DNA of 64,000 nucleotides. Source: JAISGQ01 sp045534445 (GTDB lineage Bacteria; Bacillota; Clostridia; Oscillospirales; Acutalibacteraceae). The stretch spans positions 1-64,000 of the forward strand of contig JAZSJQ010000010.1 in the NCBI GenBank assembly GCA_045534445.1. The letters run 5' to 3'. Below, piece by piece: positions 50,418 through 59,202 of this stretch (its first letter is position 1; every line of letters begins with the position of its first letter). The position numbers and the translations under genes are program-made. The notes beneath the pieces are model-generated. The model worked only from the letters and a program-made list of their open reading frames with translations, had not been told where the DNA came from and made no database searches.

Positions 50418-51812
50418 GTGGTATTTTCAAGTATTACATTTCTTTACTGGTTTCTGCCTGCGGTTATTCTGATTTATTTCGCAGTACCTAAAGCCGCCAA
50501 GAACTACGTTCTTCTGGCTGCAAGCTTTCTTTTTTACTTCTGGGGTGAACCCAAATATTGCTTGCTTATGCTCACTGCGTGCATCGTGGGCTACCTTTCG
50601 GGACTCCTGGTTGAAAAGCACCGTGGCACCAAATTCAGCAAGCCTATTCTTATAGGCTCTGTCGGCATTCTGTTGCTTATTCTCGGCTTTTTCAAATACA
50701 CAAACTTTTTTATTTCCACTTTCGCAGGTCTGACGGGACTGGAAGCAAAGCTTCTTGATATAGTTCTTCCTATCGGAATCAGCTTTTACACCTTCCAGAT
50801 CATCTCCTATATAATTGACGTTCACCGCGGCGAAGTACCTGCTCAGCGTAATCCGTTCACTCTTGCAACTTATGTTTCTCTCTTTCCTCAGCTTATCGCA
50901 GGTCCTATCGTCAGATATCAGACTGTTGCCGATGAACTGAAAAACAGAACCCACTCCTTTGAGATGTTTTCTTACGGCGTCGGCAGATTCATTATAGGTC
51001 TTTCAAAAAAGATCATTATTGCCGACTCTCTTGCCGCTTTTGCAGATAAGTTCGGTACAGATACCGTTCTTGCCTGCTGGCTCTCAGCCATCTGTTTTTC
51101 ACTTCAGATATACTTTGATTTCTCCGGCTACAGTGACATGGCAATAGGCATGGGAAGAATGTTCGGATTCAATTTCATGGAAAACTTCAACTACCCCTAT
51201 ATTTCCAGAAGCATATCCGAATTCTGGCGCAGATGGCATATTTCTCTCGGCTCATGGTTCAGAGACTATGTATATATCCCCCTCGGCGGCAATCGCTGCT
51301 CAAAATGGCGCTGGTTCTTAAACATTCTCGTTGTCTGGTCTCTCACAGGTCTCTGGCACGGCGCCGCATGGAACTTTGTCATTTGGGGGCTGTTCTTTGC
51401 ATTCTTCCTTCTTATTGAGAAGCTTTTCCTCGGAAGATATCTTGAAAAGATCCCGAAGGTCTTCGGTATTCTTTATGTTCTCTTCTTTGTCAACATAAGC
51501 TTCATTATCTTCAATGCACCCACCCTTTCCGATGCACTCCGTCATATCGGCGGCATGTTCGGTTTTACGGGTCTTGATTTTTCTGATGCTTCTGTCCTTT
51601 ACTATCTGCAGAGTGCGCTCCTTCTTATAATTCTTGCCGCTTTCTTTGCAACTCCTTTTCCGAAAAAGCTTGTCACGAAGCTTAATTCCTACAGCGTTGT
51701 GCAGAAGATCTCCATCGTTGCAGAGCCTCTTATCTATATCGCATTGCTCATTATCTGCACAGGTTATATTGTAGGCGGAAGCTTTTCACCGTTTCTCTAT
51801 TTCAGATTTTAG
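50418..51812 (+). CDS. MBOAT-family O-acyltransferase (AlgI/DltB-like)
   Basis: This 464-residue membrane protein has about ten spans and MBOAT signatures: GISFYTFQIISYIID, FPQLIAGPIVRY, RSISEFWRRWHISLGSWFRDYVYIPLGG, and the catalytic His in TGLWHGAAWNF. AlgI-type members move acyl groups to extracellular polymers. The partner DHHW gene follows after 11 bases, giving a two-gene acylation unit like AlgI-AlgJ/X. Translation starts at GTG 50418 with AAGGAGG upstream. Polymer unknown. Confidence 0.93.
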   Translation: MVFSSITFLYWFLPAVILIYFAVPKAAKNYVLLAASFLFYFWGEPKYCLLMLTACIVGYLSGLLVEKHRGTKFSKPILIGSVGILLLILGFFKYTNFFISTFAGLTGLEAKLLDIVLPIGISFYTFQIISYIIDVHRGEVPAQRNPFTLATYVSLFPQLIAGPIVRYQTVADELKNRTHSFEMFSYGVGRFIIGLSKKIIIADSLAAFADKFGTDTVLACWLSAICFSLQIYFDFSGYSDMAIGMGRMFGFNFMENFNYPYISRSISEFWRRWHISLGSWFRDYVYIPLGGNRCSKWRWFLNILVVWSLTGLWHGAAWNFVIWGLFFAFFLLIEKLFLGRYLEKIPKVFGILYVLFFVNISFIIFNAPTLSDALRHIGGMFGFTGLDFSDASVLYYLQSALLLIILAAFFATPFPKKLVTKLNSYSVVQKISIVAEPLIYIALLIICTGYIVGGSFSPFLYFRF

Positions 51813-51823
51813 GAGGGTAAAAA

Positions 51824-52954
51824 ATGAAAGCTAAAAGAATAATAATCACTGTTTCTTTCGTTGTCTGGCTCTTATTCTTTGCTGTTTTTTCTCTCATACT
51901 GAAGGACAGCGAATACTCAAGTTCAGAGAGACGCGCGCTTGAACAATTTGAAACCTATTCAGAAAAAAAGGAAGCCGCTGAAAGACGCGGCAAAGAATAC
52001 AGCCTTGCTGAGTATCTTTCATGGATAGAAACTTACCTTATTGAGCAGTTCCCTCAGCGCGATGATTTCCGCGCCGCCTCAGCCGTCACTCGTTTTTATA
52101 TGCTCTGGCAGAAAGATTATAACGGCTACTATATCGTTGACGGCTCTGCCTGCAGTATGGATCCCACACTCAACAGCGAAGCTGTCTCCTCTGCCGCTGT
52201 CAGCGTGAACAAGCTTTATGACAGTTATTTTGCACTCAGCGATACCGATGCTTATTTCTGTGTTATCCCCGACAAGAATTATTTCTATGCTGAGAGTAAC
52301 GGCTATCTCCACTATGATTACGATGAGCTTCTTTCCATTTTCAAAAATGGTGTAAACGATGATATTTCATATATCGATATCTTCCCTCTGCTCAGCGGAG
52401 ACGATTATTACACCACCGACCCCCACTGGAACCAGTCAAGCATTCTCCCTGTTGCTTCGCATATCCTTTCCGAGATGGGCTGTGAGGTTTCTGACAGCGA
52501 TCATGAGCAGATCGTTCTCAACGGCTTTGAGGGCACCTACAGCGTTCAATCTGCCTTCCCCATGCCTTCCGAAGATATTGTTCTTATGACAAATCCCGTA
52601 ATCGAAAGCTGCACTGTTACCGATTATGAAACCAACTCCTCCGCACCCGTCTACGAGTTTTCTGATTTTGAAAATGTTGATCCTTACGATGTGTTCCTCG
52701 GCGGTGCCAAGGCGCTTCTGAAAATTGAGAATCCTTCTCAGACAAGCGGCAGACAGCTTGTTGTTTTCAGAGATTCTTTCGGCAGCAGTCTCGTTCCTCT
52801 TCTCATTGAAGGCTACAGTGAAATAATTGTCGCCGATACCCGTTATATCCATCCCTCGATAATTACAAATTATGTTGAATTCAATACCGATTGTGATGTG
52901 CTTTTTATTTACAGTACTTCCATCCTGAATTCAAAAGGCGTTTTCAAGCAGTAA
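51824..52954 (+). CDS. DHHW/AlgX-like extracellular acyltransferase partner
   Basis: The 376-residue protein has one N-terminal membrane span (about 5-25) and an external SGNH-like DHHW domain: VIPDKNYFYAE, then YYTTDPHWNQ (the family's D-H-H-W motif reads D-P-H-W here), and VVFRDSFGSSLVPLL with the Ser region. It would receive acyl groups from the MBOAT protein and put them on a surface polymer. AGGAGG precedes the ATG. It is followed by a terminator. Confidence 0.88.
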   Translation: MKAKRIIITVSFVVWLLFFAVFSLILKDSEYSSSERRALEQFETYSEKKEAAERRGKEYSLAEYLSWIETYLIEQFPQRDDFRAASAVTRFYMLWQKDYNGYYIVDGSACSMDPTLNSEAVSSAAVSVNKLYDSYFALSDTDAYFCVIPDKNYFYAESNGYLHYDYDELLSIFKNGVNDDISYIDIFPLLSGDDYYTTDPHWNQSSILPVASHILSEMGCEVSDSDHEQIVLNGFEGTYSVQSAFPMPSEDIVLMTNPVIESCTVTDYETNSSAPVYEFSDFENVDPYDVFLGGAKALLKIENPSQTSGRQLVVFRDSFGSSLVPLLIEGYSEIIVADTRYIHPSIITNYVEFNTDCDVLFIYSTSILNSKGVFKQ

Positions 52955-52958
52955 CGGT

Positions 52959-52988
52959 AAATCCCCTGAGAGTTTTCTCAGGGGATTT
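52959..52988. terminator. Terminator after the DHHW gene
   Basis: AAATCCCCTGAG and CTCAGGGGATTT form a 12-bp perfect stem with a six-base loop, followed by GTCTTTTTATT; it sits between convergent genes. Confidence 0.9.
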
Positions 52989-52994
52989 GTCTTT

Positions 52995-54254
52995 TTATTC
53001 TGCTGAAATCAATGCGGGTTCTTCTGTTTCTTCGACTGCTTCCGCCAAAGCTTCTGTCTTTGTTTCTTTTTCGTTTTCCAACTGTTCGTCTTTCTCATCG
53101 TCTCCATCATCAAAGGGCTTTTTTATTGCGCCTACATCATAGAGTCTCTTGAGAATTATGCAGGTCAGAGGCAGAGCAAATATTCCGATAACACCAAACA
53201 ACTGACCGCCTACATAAATTGCAATCAGAGTGACCAGCGGATGCATTCCGTATTTTGTTCCGATTATCTTGGGTTCCAAATAGTTTCTCAGCAGGGTTAT
53301 GAAGATATACAGCGCCAGTATCATAAGACCCATCTGCCATTCTCCGATTATGAAATCGATGATGCCCCACGGAATAAGCACGGCGCCGACACCCAGAACA
53401 GGAAGAATGTCAACAATAGCTATCAGAAGCGCCAGAAGAACAACATACTCTATTTCTATACCCAAGCTTTTACCTATAAGGTTGATCGCAGAAAAACCGA
53501 GAGCAAGCTCAGCAAAGGTCAGTGTCATAAGCAGGATGTATGTTTTGAGCAAGCCCGCAACGGTATCAGCTGCGTATCTCTTGACCTTCTCAACAGTAGG
53601 CCTTGCTCTTTTCGGAAAGGCTTTCATAATAAGCTCGGTAAGATTGTCATAATCAATTCCGATAAAGAATGTTGCAATTATCGTTACAATTACGACAACT
53701 ACCACTCCGGGAATATCCAGAATAAGCTTGATTATTGCGCCAACTGTATTTGTTCCGAGGTCTCCTATTGCCGGAAGCAGCTGATCCTTGAAGTTTTCGG
53801 CATATTCAACCAGCTTGCCGGGAACATCCTCTGCAATGCTCATCGTAAATTGCTCAAGCGGTTTTCCCATCCATACGGGAAGCCCTGAGAAGAAATTCGC
53901 TATATCTTCCTGTGTTGCCGATTCTATCATTGCGGTGGTTTCCATTATAAAATCCGGAACCCCTTCCGCAAACATTACAAGCTCTCTGACCAGCCAGATA
54001 CAAAGATAAACAACACCTACTCCTATTGTACCGTAGAAAATAAGGATAAAGAGACCTGCCAGAAGCTTCTTCGGTATGAACTTTATAATCTTTTTTATGA
54101 ATCTTGTGATCGGCTGTACCAGCGAAGCTATGACAAATGCGATAACAAATGGCATGACAAGCGGCAATATATACTGCAGCGCAAGGAAAAACAGAGTTAT
54201 AATCGTAGCATAAAACGCAAGATTTATCAGAAATCTCACTTTAGGGTTACTCAC
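52995..54254 (-). CDS. AI-2E family (PerM-like) membrane transporter
   Basis: The 419-residue protein has about eight membrane spans and AI-2E features: PLVMPFVIAFVIASLVQPITRF, the DILPVLGVGAVLIPWGI turn, and YLEPKIIGTKYGMHPL near the C-terminus. An acidic Glu-rich tail of about 40 residues follows. Relatives export AI-2 or act as Na+(Li+)/H+ antiporters; which applies is unknown. GTG at 54254 is chosen because AGGGGAG lies eight bases upstream and the promoter would start transcription near 54277. Confidence 0.88.
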   Translation of the reverse strand: MSNPKVRFLINLAFYATIITLFFLALQYILPLVMPFVIAFVIASLVQPITRFIKKIIKFIPKKLLAGLFILIFYGTIGVGVVYLCIWLVRELVMFAEGVPDFIMETTAMIESATQEDIANFFSGLPVWMGKPLEQFTMSIAEDVPGKLVEYAENFKDQLLPAIGDLGTNTVGAIIKLILDIPGVVVVVIVTIIATFFIGIDYDNLTELIMKAFPKRARPTVEKVKRYAADTVAGLLKTYILLMTLTFAELALGFSAINLIGKSLGIEIEYVVLLALLIAIVDILPVLGVGAVLIPWGIIDFIIGEWQMGLMILALYIFITLLRNYLEPKIIGTKYGMHPLVTLIAIYVGGQLFGVIGIFALPLTCIILKRLYDVGAIKKPFDDGDDEKDEQLENEKETKTEALAEAVEETEEPALISAE

Positions 54255-54283
54255 AAAAACATCTCCCCTCATATGTTGGAACA

Positions 54284-54312
54284 ATTATACATCGCGTTCC
54301 CCCTCAAAACAA
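54284..54312 (-). promoter_or_regulatory. Promoter of the AI-2E gene
   Basis: TTGTTT (54307-54312) and TATAAT (54284-54289) on the minus strand are 17 bases apart, about 25 bases ahead of the GTG start. Confidence 0.65.
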
Positions 54313-54371
54313 CACATATATGCTATAATTATGAAAATAAAATATTAATTTTTGTAAAAACCAATTAATTA

Positions 54372-54400
54372 TTGACCGCAGAAAAACCAATAGGTATAAT
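54372..54400 (+). promoter_or_regulatory. Promoter of the nucleotidyltransferase gene
   Basis: TTGACC (54372-54377), a 17-base spacer and TATAAT (54395-54400) are followed by GGAGG just ahead of the ATG at 54431. Confidence 0.8.
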
Positions 54401-54430
54401 TATACCAAAGTAATATTGGAGGTAAAAAAC

Positions 54431-55321
54431 ATGCTTAATAACTCACTTCTTATAATGGCTGCAGGTATGGGCTCACGATTCGGCGGGCAAAAGCAATTTG
54501 TCCCTGTCGGCCCGAACGGTGAGACCATGCTCGATTATTCAATTCATGATGCCCTTGAATTCGGTTTCGACAGAATCATTATTGTTGTCCGTAATGAAAT
54601 GCGTCCGATGCTGGAAATGCGCTACAGCGAATATTTTGAAAAGCATGAGATCATTTTCTGCGACCAGGAGGACGATACTCTCCCCTCCTTTTTCGATGCT
54701 CCAGCAGAAAGAATAAAGCCTTACGGCACTGCTCATGCTCTTATGTGCGCCGCTCAGTTTATCGATTATCCCACTCTCATCATAAATGCAGATGATTTTT
54801 ACGGAAAGAACACCTTCCGTCTTATGTCCGCATTTATGAACAGCATGGAAGAATCTCAGGCAGGCCTTGCCGTTTTTCCTCTTTGCAATACTCTTTCTTC
54901 CGCCGGATCTGTTACAAGAGGCATCTGTCAGGCAGATGAGGACCTTAACCTTGTATCGATCACTGAAACGGCCGGCATAGAGCTTAACGCTGACGGAATT
55001 ATCCGAAGCGGTGTAGGCGTCCCCCTCCCTGCAAACACTCCCACTTCAATGAACGTTTGGGCTGTCACTCCGACTTTCCCCCAAAAGGCTCAGCCCTATT
55101 TTGATGATTTCTTCAACAGACTCAGCGAAAATGATCTTACCTCTGAGCTTCCGCTGCCTGTTATGATTGACAAAATGATAAAGGATAAACAGATAAACAT
55201 TAAAACCGTACCTGTTGATTCACAATGGCTCGGTGTAACTCACCTTCAAGATCTGGTTTTTGTTCAGGAAAATATCAGAAAGCTTCACGAAAACGGTATA
55301 TATCCCCCCTCTCTGTTTTAA
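54431..55321 (+). CDS. Sugar-phosphate nucleotidyltransferase family protein
   Basis: The 296-residue protein starts with the nucleotidyltransferase signature MAAGMGSRFGG-x-K (residues 9-20), followed by PYGTAHALMCA and INADDFYG with the metal-binding Asp pair. It probably activates a sugar phosphate with an NTP. It lacks features that pin it to GalU, RmlA or GlmU. It has its own promoter and no partner sugar genes nearby. Confidence 0.87.
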   Translation: MLNNSLLIMAAGMGSRFGGQKQFVPVGPNGETMLDYSIHDALEFGFDRIIIVVRNEMRPMLEMRYSEYFEKHEIIFCDQEDDTLPSFFDAPAERIKPYGTAHALMCAAQFIDYPTLIINADDFYGKNTFRLMSAFMNSMEESQAGLAVFPLCNTLSSAGSVTRGICQADEDLNLVSITETAGIELNADGIIRSGVGVPLPANTPTSMNVWAVTPTFPQKAQPYFDDFFNRLSENDLTSELPLPVMIDKMIKDKQINIKTVPVDSQWLGVTHLQDLVFVQENIRKLHENGIYPPSLF

Positions 55322-55378
55322 TTGATTATTTCATATATTTCTGAGTTTTATGTTGATTATCTTAGGGTATTTTTACAA

Positions 55379-55407
55379 TTGCGAAAACTGTCGAGGATGG
55401 TTATATT
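55379..55407 (+). promoter_or_regulatory. Promoter of the PTS IIC gene
   Basis: TTGCGA (55379-55384) and TATATT (55402-55407) are 17 bases apart, about 40 bases before the ATG at 55450. I see no catabolite-control or antiterminator site. Confidence 0.6.
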
Positions 55408-55449
55408 ATTACTTGTAAATATTCTCAATAAAATAAAAAGGATGTCATC

Positions 55450-56526
55450 ATGAAACACATACTAAGCTTTTTAAACAGATTCTTCATTGACGGTCTGTCA
55501 GGTATGGCTCTCGGTCTGTTCTGCACTCTTATCGCAGGTACTATCCTCGGTCAGATAGGCACGTTGATAGGCGTCAATACCACCGTAGGTTCTCTTGTAG
55601 TTGCAATATCTACTGTTGCAAAACTCATCACCGGCGCAGGCATCGGTGTCGGTGTTGCCGTCAAACTCAAAGAGACTTCTCCTCTCGTTGTCACTGCCGC
55701 AGGTGTTTCCGGTATGATCGGTGCTTATGCAAACAACATACTCGGAGGTACTCTTATTTCTGAAGGTGCAATGATACTCAGAGGTCCCGGTGAACCTCTC
55801 GGCGCTTTTCTTGCCGCCTACGCAGCTATTGAGATTGCTCGTCTTGTCTCCGGCAAGACCGCAATGGATATCATCGTCACCCCCTTTATCGGAATCGCTG
55901 TAGGCGCAACTGTGGGACTCCTTCTCGGCTCTCCCATCTCTTCCTTTATGACCTATGTCGGCGGTCTCATCAACTGGGGTACTGTTCAGCAGCCTCTCCT
56001 CATGGGCATTGTCGTTTCAGTTCTCATGGGTATCGCTCTTACTCTGCCTATCAGCTCTGCTGCCATCGGCATTTCTCTCGGTCTCAGCGGAATTGCCGCC
56101 GGTGCCGCAGTTGTAGGCTGCTGTGCTCAGATGGTCGGCTTTGCTGTTGCAAGCTACAGAGAAAATAAGGTTGGCGGTCTTATTGCTCAGGGCGTAGGCA
56201 CTTCCATGATCCAGATACAGAACATCATCCGCCGTCCTCTTATCTGGTTCCCTGCTATTCTTTCAAGCGCTATCGTCGGTCCTCTCAGCACCTGTGTATT
56301 CAACCTCAAGTGCAATGCTACCGGTGCAGGTATGGGCACTTCCGGTCTTGTAGGTCCCATAATGACCTTCGATACCATGATGGCTGACGGACGCGGCACA
56401 TGGGAAACTCTCGGAATTATTGCTCTTCTTGAGTTTGTTCTTCCCGCCATTCTCGCGCTTCTCTTCTCTGAGGGTATGCGCAAGCTGAATCTCATCAAGA
56501 GCGGCGACATGAAGCTTTCTTCTTAG
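55450..56526 (+). CDS. PTS-type transporter EIIC-like membrane protein (orphan)
   Basis: The 358-residue protein has about ten spans rich in Gly/Ala and matches the PTS_EIIC_2 group (DGLSGMALGLFCTLIAGTILGQIG; LPISSAAIGISLGLSGIAAGAA; GAGMGTSGLVGP). Members are annotated as PTS sugar permeases, but no EIIA or EIIB domain is fused or nearby, and genes of this group are often orphans, so phosphotransfer-coupled uptake is unsure. AAGGATG is a weak ribosome site. It ends at a strong terminator. Confidence 0.85.
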   Translation: MKHILSFLNRFFIDGLSGMALGLFCTLIAGTILGQIGTLIGVNTTVGSLVVAISTVAKLITGAGIGVGVAVKLKETSPLVVTAAGVSGMIGAYANNILGGTLISEGAMILRGPGEPLGAFLAAYAAIEIARLVSGKTAMDIIVTPFIGIAVGATVGLLLGSPISSFMTYVGGLINWGTVQQPLLMGIVVSVLMGIALTLPISSAAIGISLGLSGIAAGAAVVGCCAQMVGFAVASYRENKVGGLIAQGVGTSMIQIQNIIRRPLIWFPAILSSAIVGPLSTCVFNLKCNATGAGMGTSGLVGPIMTFDTMMADGRGTWETLGIIALLEFVLPAILALLFSEGMRKLNLIKSGDMKLSS

Positions 56527-56536
56527 TCTGACTTTT

Positions 56537-56567
56537 CACCCCGACAAAATTGTCGGGGTGTTTTTTT
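56537..56567 (+). terminator. Intrinsic terminator of the PTS IIC gene
   Basis: A stem of CACCCCGACAA and TTGTCGGGGTG followed by seven T residues. Confidence 0.95.
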
Positions 56568-56576
56568 ATGTAACTG

Positions 56577-56605
56577 TTCACAACTCCGGAATAATGTGGT
56601 ATAAT
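56577..56605 (+). promoter_or_regulatory. Promoter of the zinc-ribbon/birA gene run
   Basis: TTCACA (56577-56582), 17 bases, then a perfect TATAAT (56600-56605), about 40 bases before the first zinc-ribbon gene. The next four genes are close together and likely share this promoter. Confidence 0.7.
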
Positions 56606-56649
56606 CTTTTCAATAAGCACCAATACAGTGTGGCAAAGGCGGGATTCAA

Positions 56650-57624
56650 ATGATCTGTCCCAAGTGCGGACGACGCACCTATAAAAATGAAATTATCTGT
56701 CCTAAATGCGGTGCAGAGATGACTGCACGTCATACACCTCCTGTCGGCACCCCTCGGGTCCAGGTTAAACAACATGAGCCTGTGCATACTCCCGAACCTG
56801 TACAGGAGTATATTCCAGAAGCATATAATTACTCTATCCCCGACCCCGAACCGATTCAGGAGCCTGCAAGTTATTCGGCATCCGCTGTTCCGAGCGTGAC
56901 TCCGAGCTATACTCCCGCACCTCCCCCAGTCCCAAAGGCTGCTCCTCCCGCGGCAAACGTTCCCGATTCTCCAAAAGAAGATCTTGATCGCACGCTTACC
57001 TTTGCTGCAATCAGGGAATCTTCTTCGGCTGAGACTGCCGCAGTTCGTGAATATAACCGCATGAAGGCACAGCTTCGCGAAAGCAGGGTATCAGACGATG
57101 CTTCGAAGGTCGTCCTCGACCGTCTCCCCGAGGGCTTTGTTTATGTAAAAATGTCCATTGATGATGCTGACCGTCTCAGCAAAAAGAAAAATATACCAAA
57201 GCCGCTTATCATGGCTGTTGCAGGAGCGGCAATCATTACTGTATTTCTTATAGTCCTGCTGCTTATCATCACCGGCACAGGCGGAAAGTCAACTCCTGCA
57301 ATTGTCGGAAAATGGCAGGGTGAAATTGAACCTCTTCGCTTCGGCATAACCGGCATACCATTTACACGGGTTGACACCGTATGGGATTTTGACAAGGAAG
57401 GCAATGTCAAAATCCTGCCTCAGGATTCAATGCTTGCAGGATACGATCTTGCAGGCACATACACACTTTCTGATGACGGTGACAATAAGAGTGTTCATCT
57501 TGATCTCGATTACTACGGCGAGAAAATTGCCGTCGATGTCATTTACAGCATTGATGCGGATAAAATGATTATTTCAAGCCGTGATCAGCCATCTCACACA
57601 TATGATTTTGAAAAGCTAAACTAA
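56650..57624 (+). CDS. Zinc-ribbon transmembrane protein 1 with Pro-rich linker
   Basis: I do not recognise a named family. The 324-residue protein has a zinc ribbon with Cys at 3, 6, 17 and 20, a Pro/Glu/Tyr-rich linker to about residue 110, a helical charged region, one membrane span (about 186-208), and an external beta domain opening GKWQGEIEPLRFG and containing DTVWDFDKEGNVKILP. With the ribbon inside and the beta domain outside, it could transmit an envelope signal. The outer domain resembles DUF5640-type lipocalin-like modules. Twelve bases separate it from the next zinc-ribbon gene. Confidence 0.8.
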   Translation: MICPKCGRRTYKNEIICPKCGAEMTARHTPPVGTPRVQVKQHEPVHTPEPVQEYIPEAYNYSIPDPEPIQEPASYSASAVPSVTPSYTPAPPPVPKAAPPAANVPDSPKEDLDRTLTFAAIRESSSAETAAVREYNRMKAQLRESRVSDDASKVVLDRLPEGFVYVKMSIDDADRLSKKKNIPKPLIMAVAGAAIITVFLIVLLLIITGTGGKSTPAIVGKWQGEIEPLRFGITGIPFTRVDTVWDFDKEGNVKILPQDSMLAGYDLAGTYTLSDDGDNKSVHLDLDYYGEKIAVDVIYSIDADKMIISSRDQPSHTYDFEKLN

Positions 57625-57636
57625 CGGGGTGATTTA

Positions 57637-58554
57637 ATGTTCTGTACAAAATGTTCTGCCGAAATGATGGAGGGCGATCTGTTCTGCCCTCACTGCGGTG
57701 CACCTCAGAAAATTCGAAACGGCGCAAAGATCGATGAAGATATCATAAGAAAAACCGCTTCTACAGTGGATTTAACTCCCGATGATGATTATATTCCTCC
57801 CGAGGAACGTGAATTTATCGGACAGCACAGAAAATATGATTCTGAGCTTGAAGAAACATACAGCGGCTATTATGAAAGCGTTGAAGAAACAAAACGCAAA
57901 AAAAGATCGGGCTGCTTCCTGAGATTCCTTCTTATAGCTTTATTTTCTGTATTGATTATCACTGTTCTCCTATGCGGCATATTGCTTATCAGGGGCGAAA
58001 ACCCCATTGATTACGCCAAAAGCATCTGGAAATCAATCATATCTGTTTCCGAAACTGATGTATCGGTAACAGACACCTCTTCCTCGACCGATATATTCAC
58101 CACCACGACCACCACTACAACATCTGAGACAACGACTACTACAACTACTATGTTTACTACAAAAAAGACCACAACTACCACCAAAAAGACCACAACCACC
58201 ACAAAGCCCACAACTACCGCACCCGCCATCGGCAAACTTGTCCGTGAAACTTCTGTCGGCAGCTGGAAGGCTGATATTTCCGCACTGAATATTTCCGTTA
58301 TCGGCTCAAAGGTCAAGACCATCAATATCAAGATCGACAAAAACGGAAATGCTGATGTTAATTTCAAGGTCGGTTTTGTTACTGTCAAAACCACAGGCTC
58401 ATTCACCGTTAAGGACGACGGCAGAACTGACCTTATAATCAAAGTCCCCTATTCCAGCGATACTATCACAGTAGTCGGCTATTCAAAGGTAGTCAACAAC
58501 AATCAGATAGTATTCCGCTGTTCTGAAGGCGACATCACTCTTAACAGGAAATAA
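57637..58554 (+). CDS. Zinc-ribbon transmembrane protein 2 with Thr-rich stalk
   Basis: The 305-residue protein has zinc-ribbon Cys at 3, 6, 17 and 20, an acidic linker, one membrane span (about 88-110), then a stalk at about 146-190 that is mostly Thr with interspersed Lys, Ser and Pro. A small external beta domain follows, beginning VGSWKADISALNISVIG. The Thr-rich stalk is encoded by ACA/ACC/ACT repeats at roughly 58075-58220 and looks like a wall-spanning, possibly O-glycosylated, spacer. GGGGTG precedes the ATG. Confidence 0.8.
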   Translation: MFCTKCSAEMMEGDLFCPHCGAPQKIRNGAKIDEDIIRKTASTVDLTPDDDYIPPEEREFIGQHRKYDSELEETYSGYYESVEETKRKKRSGCFLRFLLIALFSVLIITVLLCGILLIRGENPIDYAKSIWKSIISVSETDVSVTDTSSSTDIFTTTTTTTTSETTTTTTTMFTTKKTTTTTKKTTTTTKPTTTAPAIGKLVRETSVGSWKADISALNISVIGSKVKTINIKIDKNGNADVNFKVGFVTVKTTGSFTVKDDGRTDLIIKVPYSSDTITVVGYSKVVNNNQIVFRCSEGDITLNRK

Positions 58555-58571
58555 CCGCGGAGGCTGAAAAG

Positions 58572-59192
58572 ATGCGTTGTGCTTTATGCGGCGGTGAAAT
58601 TGACAGCAGAACAAAAAAGTGTTCCGTTTGCGGCGAATGCTGGGGTGGCGGAAACAGAGGAATCGCTCAGGAGGTCTCCCGTGAAATTGACACTTCCGAT
58701 GAAAGCTTTCGCGAACCGTCATTCCTGTCACGATGTGCGGATAACATCGGAAAGGCTCTCTCCGCTGTAGACAAGGCTATTGTCCGCAGTACGGGAAAAG
58801 CTGCGTCTTCTCTGAAGCTCAAAACAACTGCACGGCAGAATCGGACTGTTGCATACGGAATCATACTCTTTCTGATTGCTGCAGTTATTATCGTATCTGC
58901 TGTCAGCTGTGCCTTAAACAGAAGGCACGAGCTGTGCGGTACATGGGTTTCTTCTGAATCGGGCGGCTCGGTCGCTATTGAGTTTTCACCCGACGGAGAG
59001 GTCAGTCTGCTTATTATCAGCGGTGAAACGGAAAAAGTCTACCGCCACGGAACCTACACCGCAGACGGTGATCTTCTCAAACTTCACTATGATGACGGTG
59101 AATCTATAACTTTCACCTTCAGTATCGACGGCAATTCCGCCGTGTTCACTCTGCTGTCAACAGGTGAATCCCAGACCTATCAAAGAAAATGA
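58572..59192 (+). CDS. Zinc-ribbon transmembrane protein 3
   Basis: The 206-residue protein has zinc-ribbon Cys at 3, 6, 17 and 20 followed by another Cys at 23, a helical basic region, one membrane span (about 97-117), and a compact external beta domain (CGTWVSSESGGSVAIEFSPDGEVSLL). The outer domain has the DUF5640-like pattern G-x-W ... F-x-x-D-G ... G-x-Y, also seen in protein 1. GGAGG lies before the ATG. It precedes birA by ten bases, with no terminator between. Confidence 0.8.
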   Translation: MRCALCGGEIDSRTKKCSVCGECWGGGNRGIAQEVSREIDTSDESFREPSFLSRCADNIGKALSAVDKAIVRSTGKAASSLKLKTTARQNRTVAYGIILFLIAAVIIVSAVSCALNRRHELCGTWVSSESGGSVAIEFSPDGEVSLLIISGETEKVYRHGTYTADGDLLKLHYDDGESITFTFSIDGNSAVFTLLSTGESQTYQRK

Positions 59193-59202
59193 GGATATTA
59201 TC

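Noticed and set aside
58075..58220. Short-repeat array that might be CRISPR or a microsatellite locus
   Set aside because: The repeats are in-frame Thr codons inside a protein gene; there are no regular repeats with unique spacers.
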